From the NCBI RefSeq assembly GCF_947496485.1, contig NZ_CANMCZ010000001.1, positions 1,421,596 to 1,485,595 of the forward strand: 64,000 nucleotides of DNA. The letters run 5' to 3'. Origin of the DNA: an uncultured Winogradskyella sp. GTDB lineage: Bacteria > Bacteroidota > Bacteroidia > Flavobacteriales > Flavobacteriaceae. The stretch's first letter is position 1. Every line of letters begins with the position of its first letter. A program made the position numbers and the translations under genes. This document shows, piece after piece, positions 1 through 8,646 of the stretch. The notes beneath the pieces are model-generated. The model was not told where the DNA came from and made no database searches. It saw only the letters and a program-made list of their open reading frames with translations.

Positions 1-353
1 CCATCTTCATCCCAATATTGTAATCTTAAGCTTTCTGTTTGAAAAATTCGAAATACGTATTGAAAAGAAACGACAATGTCAGTTTCCCCAGCATTAACTG
101 CATTAGTAAGATTGATTACAGGAGATTCAACAGCTACGTTGTTAATTGAAGCACTTCCGGCATCATCATCATCGAAAGAAAATGATGTGGAACCACCATT
201 TGTGGTAGGGTCTTCATAAAGATATGTTGCGTCGTAACTACCAGAGAGCGACCAATTTTCATTGGGCCAGTTGGCATCCTGATTTAATACTTGTGCCTTA
301 ATGCTAACAAAAACTAAGCTTAAAAGAACAGTTAGGAGTAATGATTTTTTCAT
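1..353 (-). CDS. Secreted protein, N-terminal fragment (runs off the left edge)
   Basis: The ATG is at 353 and the frame stays open to base 1, so only about 117 residues are visible. They begin with a Sec signal peptide (MKKSLLLTVLLSLVFVSIKA) and then an acidic stretch (FSFDDDDAGSAS). The rest is beta-rich sequence of the MAM/jelly-roll kind seen in Flavobacteriaceae surface proteins (SPVINLTNAVNAGETDIVV, LRLQYWDEDG). No catalytic motif is visible. T9SS export is an inference from the style of the protein, because the C-terminus lies outside the window. It is co-directional with the cytochrome gene upstream, whose stop is 10 bases from this start, so the two probably form an operon. Confidence 0.75.
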   Translation of the reverse strand, partial: MKKSLLLTVLLSLVFVSIKAQVLNQDANWPNENWSLSGSYDATYLYEDPTTNGGSTSFSFDDDDAGSASINNVAVESPVINLTNAVNAGETDIVVSFQYVFRIFQTESLRLQYWDED

Positions 354-363
354 ATTAGTTAAT

Positions 364-1725
364 TTAGTTACAGTCATTATTTAAGGAGTTTATCCACTCT
401 TCGATGAGCTCTACACCTTCAGAGTGTATTGCGGCCCGACCCAGCAAAGGCATTCTATTAGAGGGTTCTGTAGAGTTTAATCTAAAATGTAATACAGAAT
501 TTCTTGCATCACCTGGCTCAACAATAGATCCTAGATTAAATCCTAGGTCAGTATCGGGATCTACACAAACACCTATTTTGGAAAAATCTTCTGTCTCAGA
601 AAAATCAAAGCGCATTGGTCGATATGCACAATGTGTTTCTTCCGAATGACAGTGCGCACAATTAATATCTAAATAAGCTCTAGCCCTTAAGTCGAGACTT
701 ATATCCGTGTTCTTATAATCAGGTAAAGCCCCAATATTATTAGGCAATGAATTTTCTAAATAACCTAAACTTACAAGTTTTTCTAATTGATTTAGAGAAC
801 CATTGCTATAATTGTAAATTAAATTTAGGTTTCTTGGTTTCGGACCTATAGGCTCAGAGATTTCCATAACCTTATGGCATGTGTGGCATTCTGCACCAGC
901 AGGAATTCTATATTGCAATGATTTTATCTCATCATCATCTTGCCATTGAATATCAATATAACTGCCATCTAAATTTAATGTTGCTTCTGTTTGTTCTGAG
1001 TTCCAAACATAATTTGCAAATACCCAACTTTCATTTTTTCTAATCATCAAACGCGTCTCGATTAGACGAGTTTCATTATTTGGTAATACATTTTCGTAGT
1101 AAAAATTTTTAATTAAAATAGTACCAACAGGAAAATTAAGTGATTCATCATCACTAATATAGGTTGCCTTGGTATTGTTTGGCATCCAGATAAAGCGTTT
1201 TTTCTTAGCGTAATCTGTGAATAAAGTAGAGTTCAATGTATAGGGTGTGACTCCAAATTCCGGGTTAAGATCTTTTAAATTTCCTTCAAAAAACTGGTAT
1301 TCCGAAAGTGTTTGATAAGGCATATTTTGCAAATTAAATAGCACATTAGAATTACCAGTGATAGTTATATTAATCGTTTCTGTTTTACAATTACCAGATG
1401 TGTTGCAAATTGTATATTGAAAACTATCAGAGCCTACTTGATTTGGGTTTGCAGAATACTGTATGGTATCATCACTGGGATTATTAGGCGTATTATTAGA
1501 ATCCTTTACTAAGGCACTCCCATTTGTAGGACTGCTAAGACTTAATTGACCATTCGAAGGAATATTGAAATCATTTGATAAAACAAAAATTTCAATTTCT
1601 GAGTTTTGAGCTATAGTAACAAAATCTGGATTTGTTTCTATATCTAAGGAGATCAGGCTGTCATCTGTACCACAAGAAAACACAGATAAAATAATAAGCA
1701 GAAAAAAATAGTATTTTTTTTTCAT
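364..1725 (-). CDS. Diheme c-type cytochrome lipoprotein (SO2930-like)
   Basis: 453 residues. The N-terminus is a lipoprotein signal (LSVFSCGTDDS), so the mature protein should be membrane-anchored. Residues about 25-125 look like an Ig/cadherin-like domain (SPTNGSALVKD, DSFQYTICN). The remaining two thirds match the diheme cytochrome family named after Shewanella SO_2930. Two c-type heme sites are visible: C280-H-T-C-H284 and C356-A-H-C-H360. A late NRMPLLGR motif could supply a Met axial ligand. The electron partner is unknown. In the family's usual context a beta-helix protein is adjacent; here the next gene is only seen as an N-terminal fragment and does not show such a domain. The added Ig-like domain is unusual. 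The heme count is read directly; the redox role is inferred. Confidence 0.82.
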   Translation of the reverse strand: MKKKYYFFLLIILSVFSCGTDDSLISLDIETNPDFVTIAQNSEIEIFVLSNDFNIPSNGQLSLSSPTNGSALVKDSNNTPNNPSDDTIQYSANPNQVGSDSFQYTICNTSGNCKTETINITITGNSNVLFNLQNMPYQTLSEYQFFEGNLKDLNPEFGVTPYTLNSTLFTDYAKKKRFIWMPNNTKATYISDDESLNFPVGTILIKNFYYENVLPNNETRLIETRLMIRKNESWVFANYVWNSEQTEATLNLDGSYIDIQWQDDDEIKSLQYRIPAGAECHTCHKVMEISEPIGPKPRNLNLIYNYSNGSLNQLEKLVSLGYLENSLPNNIGALPDYKNTDISLDLRARAYLDINCAHCHSEETHCAYRPMRFDFSETEDFSKIGVCVDPDTDLGFNLGSIVEPGDARNSVLHFRLNSTEPSNRMPLLGRAAIHSEGVELIEEWINSLNNDCN

Positions 1726-1811
1726 CGTTAATTAATTACTACTATTTATAAGACAGCTAAGCCTATAAAACCCCTACTTTAATCGAAAAATAAAGCTAAA
1801 ACTAATGCTTT

Positions 1812-3881
1812 TTACTTGAATGCATTGTACTTTAAAAGAAAGAAACGGTTTAAAACCTTAAACCTAACATACTTATTAAACCTGAAATAAAGATAAATAA
1901 GATACATCGGTGTAATATATGCAAGGAGTTTGTTTTTCTGATAAAGCACTGGTTTTAACTTAACAATATATCTAAAAAACCTTTCTGGCGTCAATAGGAA
2001 ATTAATCATAAATTTCATAGGTCTTTTAATTTTTGGTGGCTTGTATGAAATTCCAACTTGATTATGACCTACGTTTTGATAAAATCCGTGACTTAATGTG
2101 TCTAAAAATTTCAACTTTTTATTTCCTTGAAATAGTCCAACTTTTAGAGCCATTTTTGAAATTGTTGCTTGCATTAATTCATTACTATAACACACAGGTT
2201 CTAGTGTGTTTAACAACACTTTGTGTAAAGCAAACATTTCTTCTTGATGCGCTTTTATATGATTATCGTACAGCCATTTTTCTTCTGGCTTGTGTGACTG
2301 TATTACAAAACCTTCAACATCTAAACTGTAATCCAATGCACTACCATGATCTGCACCCGAAAACTGCTCATAAAGCTGTTGATTAGCCATTAATATATAG
2401 TCGTGATAATCAGTGTATGGTAAAATGGATGAGATGAGTCCATATCTTTTAGTTTTAGGTTGGATATCATAGATATCACCCAAACCAAGATAATAACCAG
2501 TTACTGGAATGTCACAGTCGAAAAAATTGTAAATAGCTTCTTGCATTGTTCCACCCCAACCAATATCTACAAGGCTAATGCCGTTTTTTTCGATGTCTAC
2601 ATCAAAAGAATTAACGTACACTTTAAACGCATTATAGCTTGTTTTTCTGTGCTCATCATAATAACTCTTTAAAGTTTTGTTTTTCTTTAAGCTTTCAAAA
2701 ATTGAAGAGCTAAAGAAATCTTCAATAACAGTTTTACCATCCACGTTTAGTTCCGAAATAATTTGAGTTTGGAGCTCATCAGAACAATTTATAGCTAATA
2801 AAAACTCATCAACAGCAAGATCACGATATTTTGAACTCAAAAAGGTAAAAGGTTCCTCATCAAATTCTTTTAATGACATTTGAAGTGCTGCGTGTCTAGA
2901 TATTTTTAAATAGTGGGTTTTTATTTTTTGACTTTCATCTACTAGAGAAAAGTCTTGATAACTGTCAAAGAGTTTTTTGAGATATTGACCCTCTCGAGAA
3001 AGAAAGAATAAATCTTTAATGTTTTTTCTTTTAGCTGTTGCGTAGAGTCGTTCAACAAAAACATGATAAAACACTATATATTCTGTGAATGGTTTCGCCG
3101 AGTTTTTATGACAAGTCTTGTAAACAGTATTAATAATCTTTTTTAAACGTTTTTTATCGTTTCCAAAGTTATTGCGCTTATTTTTTTTTAGATATTTTTT
3201 GTGTGGTAGTTGGTATGCATTAAGTCCATTTTTTATGGCATTATTATAATCACTTGTTAGATTATCACCAATCATCATTCCTTCATTAGGATTAATCGAC
3301 AACTCTGAAAGAATTGGAGCATAGATATCGCCTGTATGTTTACTTTTTCCTAGTGTAGATGAACTGTAAACACCATCAAATAAATCTAAAATTCCATGAT
3401 GAGCTAATAACTTTTTGAATAATGATGTAGAACCATAAAAATCTGAAATTAAGTAAATTTTACCTCCATTAGATTTAAAATACTTCAAAGTATCTAAAAC
3501 GTCTTGATTTAGATACTGTACTTGAGATTCTGCTCTGGCGTCAGCCTCTTCGAAAAGATTAATAAAGTCATTTTTATTCTCATCTAAAATGACGTTTGAA
3601 TTGACAAGACGCTTACAGACCTCTGCCTTTATGGCATTATAAGGAATTTCGTCAGTAGTTTTATTAAGTTTACCAACAAGATATTTACTAGATTCTTGTC
3701 TCGTAAAATAAAGTTCATCGATAGATGCTGACAAACCTAATTCCCTAATCATAAATTTCGCCCAAATCCTTTGCACATAATTTGGGTGCACATGTCTATG
3801 AACGATAGTATCGTAATAGTCGGTAAAAAGAAATTTAATATTCTTTTCTTTTAGTTTTTTGTGTAATTGGTTAAGTGACAA
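1812..3881 (-). CDS. HAD-superfamily hydrolase-like protein with large C-terminal region
   Basis: 689 residues, resembling the predicted hydrolases of COG5610 often found in polysaccharide loci. The N-terminal HAD domain has motif I FTDYYDTIVHR (nucleophile and acid/base Asp), a motif II region LISDFYG and motif IV MIGDNLTSDYNNA, all within about residues 15-230. The remaining 450 residues are of unknown function; they are rich in aromatic and basic residues and contain SLVDIGWGGTMQEAIYNFF, a signature found in these long HAD proteins. The start is TTG at 3881: the conserved motif I lies only 20 residues in, no in-frame ATG precedes it, and a stop lies upstream. There are no glycosyltransferases next to it here, so the substrate cannot be guessed. 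Confidence 0.75.
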   Translation of the reverse strand: MSLNQLHKKLKEKNIKFLFTDYYDTIVHRHVHPNYVQRIWAKFMIRELGLSASIDELYFTRQESSKYLVGKLNKTTDEIPYNAIKAEVCKRLVNSNVILDENKNDFINLFEEADARAESQVQYLNQDVLDTLKYFKSNGGKIYLISDFYGSTSLFKKLLAHHGILDLFDGVYSSSTLGKSKHTGDIYAPILSELSINPNEGMMIGDNLTSDYNNAIKNGLNAYQLPHKKYLKKNKRNNFGNDKKRLKKIINTVYKTCHKNSAKPFTEYIVFYHVFVERLYATAKRKNIKDLFFLSREGQYLKKLFDSYQDFSLVDESQKIKTHYLKISRHAALQMSLKEFDEEPFTFLSSKYRDLAVDEFLLAINCSDELQTQIISELNVDGKTVIEDFFSSSIFESLKKNKTLKSYYDEHRKTSYNAFKVYVNSFDVDIEKNGISLVDIGWGGTMQEAIYNFFDCDIPVTGYYLGLGDIYDIQPKTKRYGLISSILPYTDYHDYILMANQQLYEQFSGADHGSALDYSLDVEGFVIQSHKPEEKWLYDNHIKAHQEEMFALHKVLLNTLEPVCYSNELMQATISKMALKVGLFQGNKKLKFLDTLSHGFYQNVGHNQVGISYKPPKIKRPMKFMINFLLTPERFFRYIVKLKPVLYQKNKLLAYITPMYLIYLYFRFNKYVRFKVLNRFFLLKYNAFK

Positions 3882-4034
3882 TTAATTTGATTTGGTTAAT
3901 AGCTAATTACGTTATCAAAAAGGGTAAATTGGGGGAGCAATATAGTAAGAAATCAATCTAAAAAATCAATTAATTAGTTGAAATACAAAAATTTACTGAT
4001 ATTATGGAGTCTGTTAAAAAATATGAAAAAGACT

Positions 4035-5024
4035 TCAAACTAAATCGTTCTTAACTAAATATTCCGCAATTTGAACCGTGTTTGTTGCAGCTCCTTTTCT
4101 AAGGTTATCGCTTACTACCCAGAGATTCAAAGTGTTTGGCTGAGAACTATCTCGTCTAATACGGCCAACAAACACATCATCCTTTCCATTTGCATACATT
4201 GGCATAGGATAAACATTTACATCTAGGTTATCTTGCACTGTAACACCATCTGTTTCGCTAAGAAGTTGCCGTACTTCAGTTATATCAAAATCATTTTCAA
4301 ACTCAACATTTACAGCCTCGCTATGCCCACCAGCGGTTGGAATTCTTACTGCTGTAGCTGTTACTGCAATGGTTTTGTCATCAAGGATTTTTTGAGTTTC
4401 TCTTACCAATTTCATTTCCTCTTTAGTATACCCATTTTCTTCAAAAACATCACAATGCGGAATAGCATTTTTGTGAATTGGATATGGATAAGCCATTTCA
4501 CCTTTTTTTCCTGCAATTTCATTTTCCATTTGTTCAACAGCTTTAACGCCAGTACCAGAAACGGATTGATATGTAGAAACCACAATACGTTTTATTTTAT
4601 ATGCATCATGAAGCGGAGCTAAAGCCATGACCATCTGTATGGTAGAACAATTAGGATTGGCAATAATCTTATCATCTTTAGAAAGCGCTTTAGCATTAAT
4701 CTCTGGCACAACTAATTTTTTAGACAAATCCATTCTCCAAGCAGACGAGTTGTCGATTACCGTAGTACCAACTTCAGCAAATTTCGGAGCCCACTCAAGG
4801 GAAGTGCTTCCACCAGCTGAAAACAGAGCAATATCTGGACGCTTATCAATTGCAGTAGGAATATTGATAACCTCAATATCCTCACCTTTAAATTTTATTT
4901 TTTTACCCACAGAACGCTCTGAGGCAACTAATAATAATTCATTAACTGGGAAATTGCGCTCTTCTAATACGTTAAGCATAACATTTCCAACTAAACCTGT
5001 GGCTCCAACAATTGCTACTTTCAT
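4035..5024 (-). CDS. asd: Aspartate-semialdehyde dehydrogenase
   Basis: 329 residues, the normal family length. It reduces L-aspartyl-4-phosphate to aspartate semialdehyde with NADPH, a step shared by lysine/diaminopimelate, threonine and methionine synthesis. The N-terminal nucleotide-binding loop is GATGLVGNVML. The catalytic cysteine lies in NPNCSTIQMVMALAPL. The substrate-binding segment VRIPTAGGHSEAVNVEF carries the catalytic-site His. It starts with ATG at 5024 and has its own upstream region with a tandem repeat (5052-5094) that may be regulatory. The mscL terminator separates it from mscL, so it is probably transcribed alone. Confidence 0.96.
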   Translation of the reverse strand: MKVAIVGATGLVGNVMLNVLEERNFPVNELLLVASERSVGKKIKFKGEDIEVINIPTAIDKRPDIALFSAGGSTSLEWAPKFAEVGTTVIDNSSAWRMDLSKKLVVPEINAKALSKDDKIIANPNCSTIQMVMALAPLHDAYKIKRIVVSTYQSVSGTGVKAVEQMENEIAGKKGEMAYPYPIHKNAIPHCDVFEENGYTKEEMKLVRETQKILDDKTIAVTATAVRIPTAGGHSEAVNVEFENDFDITEVRQLLSETDGVTVQDNLDVNVYPMPMYANGKDDVFVGRIRRDSSQPNTLNLWVVSDNLRKGAATNTVQIAEYLVKNDLV

Positions 5025-5051
5025 TTTATGAAAATTTAAGGAGTAAAATTA

Positions 5052-5094
5052 GATTATTTCTCATATAAATGTGATTATTTTCTCATAAAAATGT
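5052..5094. repeat. Tandem 21/22-bp imperfect repeat upstream of asd
   Basis: Two adjacent copies, GATTATTTCTCATATAAATGT at 5052-5072 and the same sequence with one extra T and one A/T change at 5073-5094, lie 28-70 bases upstream of the asd start. A third partial start (GATAAAAAT) follows. The period of about two helical turns is what a tandem operator would have, but no regulator is known to me for this sequence. Confidence 0.55.
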
Positions 5095-5150
5095 GATAAA
5101 AATTTAGGTCTTGAATTACGAATTTTTCAATAGTAATACATAAAAAAAGA

Positions 5151-5178
5151 AAAACCCAGATTTTAAAAATCTGGGTTT
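5151..5178 (-). terminator. Intrinsic terminator of mscL
   Basis: A near-perfect inverted repeat (AAACCCAGATTTT / AAATCTGGGTTT, two-base loop) begins 40 bases downstream of the mscL stop. On the minus strand it is followed by a T-rich tract (TTTTTCTTTTTTT). It separates mscL from asd. Confidence 0.85.
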
Positions 5179-5217
5179 GATTAAAAATATATAGTGTAGC
5201 GGCTTCGCTAAACAGTA

Positions 5218-5619
5218 TTATTTTTTCAAAGCATCTCTAATCTCAGTTAATAAATCAATATCAGATGGTCCTGCTGGAGCTTCTTCAACTGGTTTTTTAG
5301 TTTTGTTATATGCTTTAACAATCATAAACATTACAAAACCGACAACAATTAAACTGACGATGGTATCAATCCATGCTCCATATTCTACAGCAGCAACACC
5401 AGCTTCTTTAGCGGCCTCGACAGTTGCATATTCTACATCTCCTGGAGTCCAAAACATGTCAGAAAAACTTTTTCCTCCCGTTACGAGACCAATAAGTGGC
5501 ATAGCAATTTTAGAAACGAAACCGTTTATAACAGCTCCTAGAGCTCCAGCCATAATTACAGCAACAGCGAAATCAATCACATTGCCTGTCATAATAAAAT
5601 CCTTAAATTCTTTTAACAT
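5218..5619 (-). CDS. mscL: Large-conductance mechanosensitive channel
   Basis: 133 residues, typical for MscL. It forms the homopentameric inner-membrane channel that opens under turgor stress after hypo-osmotic shock. The first transmembrane helix carries the family signature (DFAVAVIMAGALGAVINGFV). The second helix is IVSLIVVGFVMFMIVKAYNK, followed by a cytoplasmic tail ending in a short helix (LLTEIRDALKK). The periplasmic loop between the helices is somewhat long. It has its own ATG and a strong terminator downstream. The gap to alr upstream is 82 bases, so it may have its own promoter. Confidence 0.95.
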   Translation of the reverse strand: MLKEFKDFIMTGNVIDFAVAVIMAGALGAVINGFVSKIAMPLIGLVTGGKSFSDMFWTPGDVEYATVEAAKEAGVAAVEYGAWIDTIVSLIVVGFVMFMIVKAYNKTKKPVEEAPAGPSDIDLLTEIRDALKK

Positions 5620-5701
5620 AATTCAGTGTTTTAAATAGTTAGTTAAATACGTTAGTAAGACACTAAAATAGTTAAAAAAGTCACAAATTTTAACATTTCA
5701 A

Positions 5702-6811
5702 CTAATATTTTATGAAAGAACGTTTGACACGTTGGGAAATAGAAGTAATAATTTCATAAGAAATTGTACCAGCTGATTCGGCTAGATTTGAGGCTTTATA
5801 TTTAGGGTTAAAGATAATGACTTCATCTCCTTCGTTACAGTCAATCCCAGTAATGTTTACCATAATCATATCCATGCAGACATTCCCTATGATTGGAGCT
5901 TTTTTGCCATTTATAGTTACAAAACCTTTTTTGTTACCATAAATACGGTTAACACCATCTGCGTGACCAATAGGTATTGTTGCTGTTTTTTCAAAACCAT
6001 TAGCTTTATAAGCTCTATTATAACCTACAGTCTCATCTTTTTCAATATTATGAATTTGAGAAATCACGGATTTCAAACTTGCAATGGGTATAAGATTTCT
6101 ATCCTCTTTTGCAGAATTACCAAAACCATAAAGACCAATACCACAGCGTACCATATCTAAATGTGCTTCAGGATAATTTAAGACTCCAGAAGTATTGCAC
6201 AAATGTAACCAAGGTATATAACCAATTTTGTCTGCAAATTCATTTGAAATGGAGTGAAATGTATGAATCTGTTGCTTTGTAAAATCTTTTTCATCCATAT
6301 CCTCGCTAGCCGCTAGATGAGAAAATATGGACTTAGCTATAATACTATCTGTCTTTTTTAATACATTGACAATATAATCCACATCATTTTCCCAAAACCC
6401 TAAGCGATTTAATCCTGTATTGAACTTTATATGAACCGGATAATTGGTCTGTGAATGTTGTTCGGCAATTTCAATAAATTCATTTAAGATTTTAGCATTG
6501 TACATACTAGGTTCTAAACATCGTTCTATTATGGTGCTAAAGTTAACAGGTTGTGGATGCAAAACTAGTATTGGAGTCGTAATACCTGCATCTCTTAAAA
6601 CAACACCCTCTTTGGAGTAAGCCACAGCAAAATAATCAACGTTTAGTTTTTGGAGATGTTTTGCGATCGCAACCGAGTCACTTCCATAAGCAAAGGCTTT
6701 TACTACAGCTAAAAACTTAGTTTTTGGTTGTAATTTAGATTTTAAATAATTGAAGTTATGTGTTAATGCACTTAAATCAATTTCGAGAACTGTTTCTTGG
6801 GCTTTAGACAT
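5702..6811 (-). CDS. alr: Alanine racemase
   Basis: 369 residues. A PLP enzyme interconverting L- and D-alanine, supplying D-Ala for peptidoglycan. The PLP lysine is in FLAVVKAFAYGSD near residue 38. The second catalytic base, a tyrosine, is in VGYNRAYK. The C-terminal domain has the GNVCMDMIMVN signature. The start codon overlaps the tdk stop by one base (TAATG), so alr is translationally coupled to tdk. This is the single-domain Alr, not the MurF-Alr fusion that some Bacteroidota carry. Confidence 0.95.
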   Translation of the reverse strand: MSKAQETVLEIDLSALTHNFNYLKSKLQPKTKFLAVVKAFAYGSDSVAIAKHLQKLNVDYFAVAYSKEGVVLRDAGITTPILVLHPQPVNFSTIIERCLEPSMYNAKILNEFIEIAEQHSQTNYPVHIKFNTGLNRLGFWENDVDYIVNVLKKTDSIIAKSIFSHLAASEDMDEKDFTKQQIHTFHSISNEFADKIGYIPWLHLCNTSGVLNYPEAHLDMVRCGIGLYGFGNSAKEDRNLIPIASLKSVISQIHNIEKDETVGYNRAYKANGFEKTATIPIGHADGVNRIYGNKKGFVTINGKKAPIIGNVCMDMIMVNITGIDCNEGDEVIIFNPKYKASNLAESAGTISYEIITSISQRVKRSFIKY

Positions 6812-7452
6812 TAGACTTTTTTATCTTTAGAATCTACTTCTTCGGCATCATTCACCTTCATTTGCCTTACCTTATCTCTCAACATACTTTTGTAGTAAGC
6901 GGCTCTACTAAGTGGTTCGTACTCATCGACTTCACCCAGTAAAACCAGATCGTCACTTTTTGCTTTTCGGTAACTGTATTGTGCTAAATTCCCTGTTTTT
7001 GTGCATATGGCATGTACTTTAGTTACGTATTCTGCAGTGGCCATTAGATACGGCATTGGTCCGAAAGGATTACCTTTAAAATCCATATCTAAGCCAGCAA
7101 CAATAACACGAACACCTTTATTGGCTAAATCGTTACAAACGCGCACGATTTCATCATCAAAAAATTGAGCTTCATCAATACCAACAACATCACAACCATC
7201 TGCTAGGATGGGAATATTTGCAGCGGCAGGCACTGGTGTAGAGCGAATTTCATTAGAATCGTGAGATACTACCATTTCGTCATCATATCGTACATCGACA
7301 GCAGGCTTAAAGATTTCAACATTTTGCCTTGCAAACTTTGCACGTTTTAATCTGCGAATTAATTCTTCGGTTTTACCAGAGAACATTGATCCACAAATCA
7401 CTTCTATCCACCCAAATTGTTCTTTATGATTTACCGTATTTTCGAGAAACAT
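6811..7452 (-). CDS. tdk: Thymidine kinase (type II)
   Basis: 213 residues. It phosphorylates thymidine to dTMP in the salvage pathway. The Walker A loop is [20 protein letters not shown] and the Walker B-like motif is [12 protein letters not shown]. The C-terminal lasso, which in many type II kinases binds structural zinc through four Cys/His, here has only one Cys (AICTKTGN), and the final CxxC/H is replaced by EPLSRAAYY. Zinc therefore seems to have been lost, which I believe is common in flavobacterial Tdk. First gene of a tdk-alr operon, divergent from the conserved hypothetical at 7536. Confidence 0.95.
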   Translation of the reverse strand: MFLENTVNHKEQFGWIEVICGSMFSGKTEELIRRLKRAKFARQNVEIFKPAVDVRYDDEMVVSHDSNEIRSTPVPAAANIPILADGCDVVGIDEAQFFDDEIVRVCNDLANKGVRVIVAGLDMDFKGNPFGPMPYLMATAEYVTKVHAICTKTGNLAQYSYRKAKSDDLVLLGEVDEYEPLSRAAYYKSMLRDKVRQMKVNDAEEVDSKDKKV

Positions 7453-7535
7453 TTCGTAATTTTAGCACTAAATAGCAACCTTTTTTCGTTTGTATAAAGG
7501 TCAAGCAAATTTATTAAAAAACAAAAGTAAAACAG

Positions 7536-8282
7536 ATGAAAAAGAAATTAGAATCAGAATTGGTTAGCATAGCGCACAGGATTCTAAAACTGAAAGGTAG
7601 AGAAGATGTAGATAGAATGCACGAAGAGGTTTCTAAACTATACGAAAAACTTACAGTTTTAAAATTTGCTCAAGAAAATTTTGACGATGATATGCCCACT
7701 ATAGGCAATGACTCATCATTTTTTGACATGCTAGATACAGCTTTTAACAATAAAATAAGTGATAACATTGAAGTTGGAAATAAGACCTATGTCAATCTAG
7801 ATGAGGTTGAAGATGATGGTATTATGGAGCCTGTGATGGAAAAAATTAAAGATATGGTGGCTCAAATGCCAGAGGAGACTCAGCAGGTTGATGCTATCTT
7901 AGAAAAGACCTTACCTAAAGAAAACCCTAACACCATAGAATTTGAGAATATTACCTCGGATTTTGCTAAAATGCCAGAGTTTGAGCCTATTGAAGATGCG
8001 AAAAAACGTGAAGCAGAAAACGAGAAAAAATCCTTAAATGACAAGTTAAAAGGAAGAAGTCTTCAAATTGGACTGAACGATAAGTTGGCTTTTATAAAGC
8101 ATTTATTTGAAGGCAAAAATGAAGACTATGATCGTGTTATTTCCCAAATTAATACCACCCATTCTTTAGGCGAAGCTCGAAAATTGATCATGGAAATGGT
8201 AAAACCAGATTACAATAACTGGGAAGGAAAAGACGAATACGAAGAACGCTTTATTGAAATTGTAGAGGGTAAATTCAATTAA
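7536..8282 (+). CDS. Conserved Bacteroidota hypothetical protein
   Basis: 248 residues with no signal peptide or membrane segment, so probably cytoplasmic. The N-terminus (about residues 1-45) is a predicted helix rich in Lys/Glu. The middle is acidic and low-complexity. The C-terminal 60-70 residues form the best conserved part (GLNDKLAFIKHLFEGKNEDY, then a segment ending in YNNWEGKDEYEERFIEIV), a block I recognise from many Bacteroidota hypothetical proteins. No enzymatic motif is visible and I do not know its function. It is transcribed alone, divergent from tdk, and followed by a degraded DoxX-like gene. Confidence 0.8.
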   Translation: MKKKLESELVSIAHRILKLKGREDVDRMHEEVSKLYEKLTVLKFAQENFDDDMPTIGNDSSFFDMLDTAFNNKISDNIEVGNKTYVNLDEVEDDGIMEPVMEKIKDMVAQMPEETQQVDAILEKTLPKENPNTIEFENITSDFAKMPEFEPIEDAKKREAENEKKSLNDKLKGRSLQIGLNDKLAFIKHLFEGKNEDYDRVISQINTTHSLGEARKLIMEMVKPDYNNWEGKDEYEERFIEIVEGKFN

Positions 8283-8288
8283 AATTCG

Positions 8289-8646
8289 ATGCGTACAAAG
8301 CAAAGTTTGTATTGAATGAGTACTGCTATGTTATGCGGATTTTTCTTGTATTCAACCTCTATATACTTCGCCAAGACAGAAATGATAAAAGGTTTTTTTT
8401 GAAAACTTTAATTACCCCACTTACATTGTTATCCCTTTAACAATCATAAAAATTCTAGGGGTAATAATAATTTTATGGAGAGCAAGCAAATAGTTTACAG
8501 AATGGGCTTATGCTGGTTTTTTCTTTGATTTAGTTTTAGCCACTACAGTATATCATTATGCTAGCCATGGAATTATTGGCTTTTCACTTTATGGTTTAAT
8601 TGCTGTTTTCCCATTTTATTTTTTGGCCAAATACATTCGATACTAA
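8289..8646 (+). pseudogene. DoxX-like family membrane protein pseudogene (three lesions)
   Basis: Conceptual translation from ATG 8289 gives MRTKQSLY, an in-frame TGA at 8313-8315 where the family usually has Trp, then MSTAMLCGFFLYSTSIYFAK and TEMIKGFF. Reading must then shift by one base in the eight-T tract (8393-8400), giving ENFNYPTYIVIPLTIIKILG. After that comes a TAG at 8491-8493, then FTEWAYAGFFFDLVLATTVY and a tail ending FYFLAKYIRY-stop at 8646. The NYPTYI, IIKILG and EWAYAGFFFD motifs are those of small four-helix DoxX-like proteins. The span is 358 bases, that is 119 codons plus one base, which fits one inserted T. Two nonsense changes plus a frameshift make it inactive unless the assembly is wrong. 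Confidence 0.82.

Noticed and set aside
1812-3881. Prophage or insertion sequence
   Set aside because: No transposase, integrase, terminal repeats or phage genes were seen anywhere in the window.
8313-8315. TGA read as selenocysteine or recoded Trp in the DoxX-like gene
   Set aside because: A frameshift and a TAG also interrupt the same frame, so recoding alone would not restore it.
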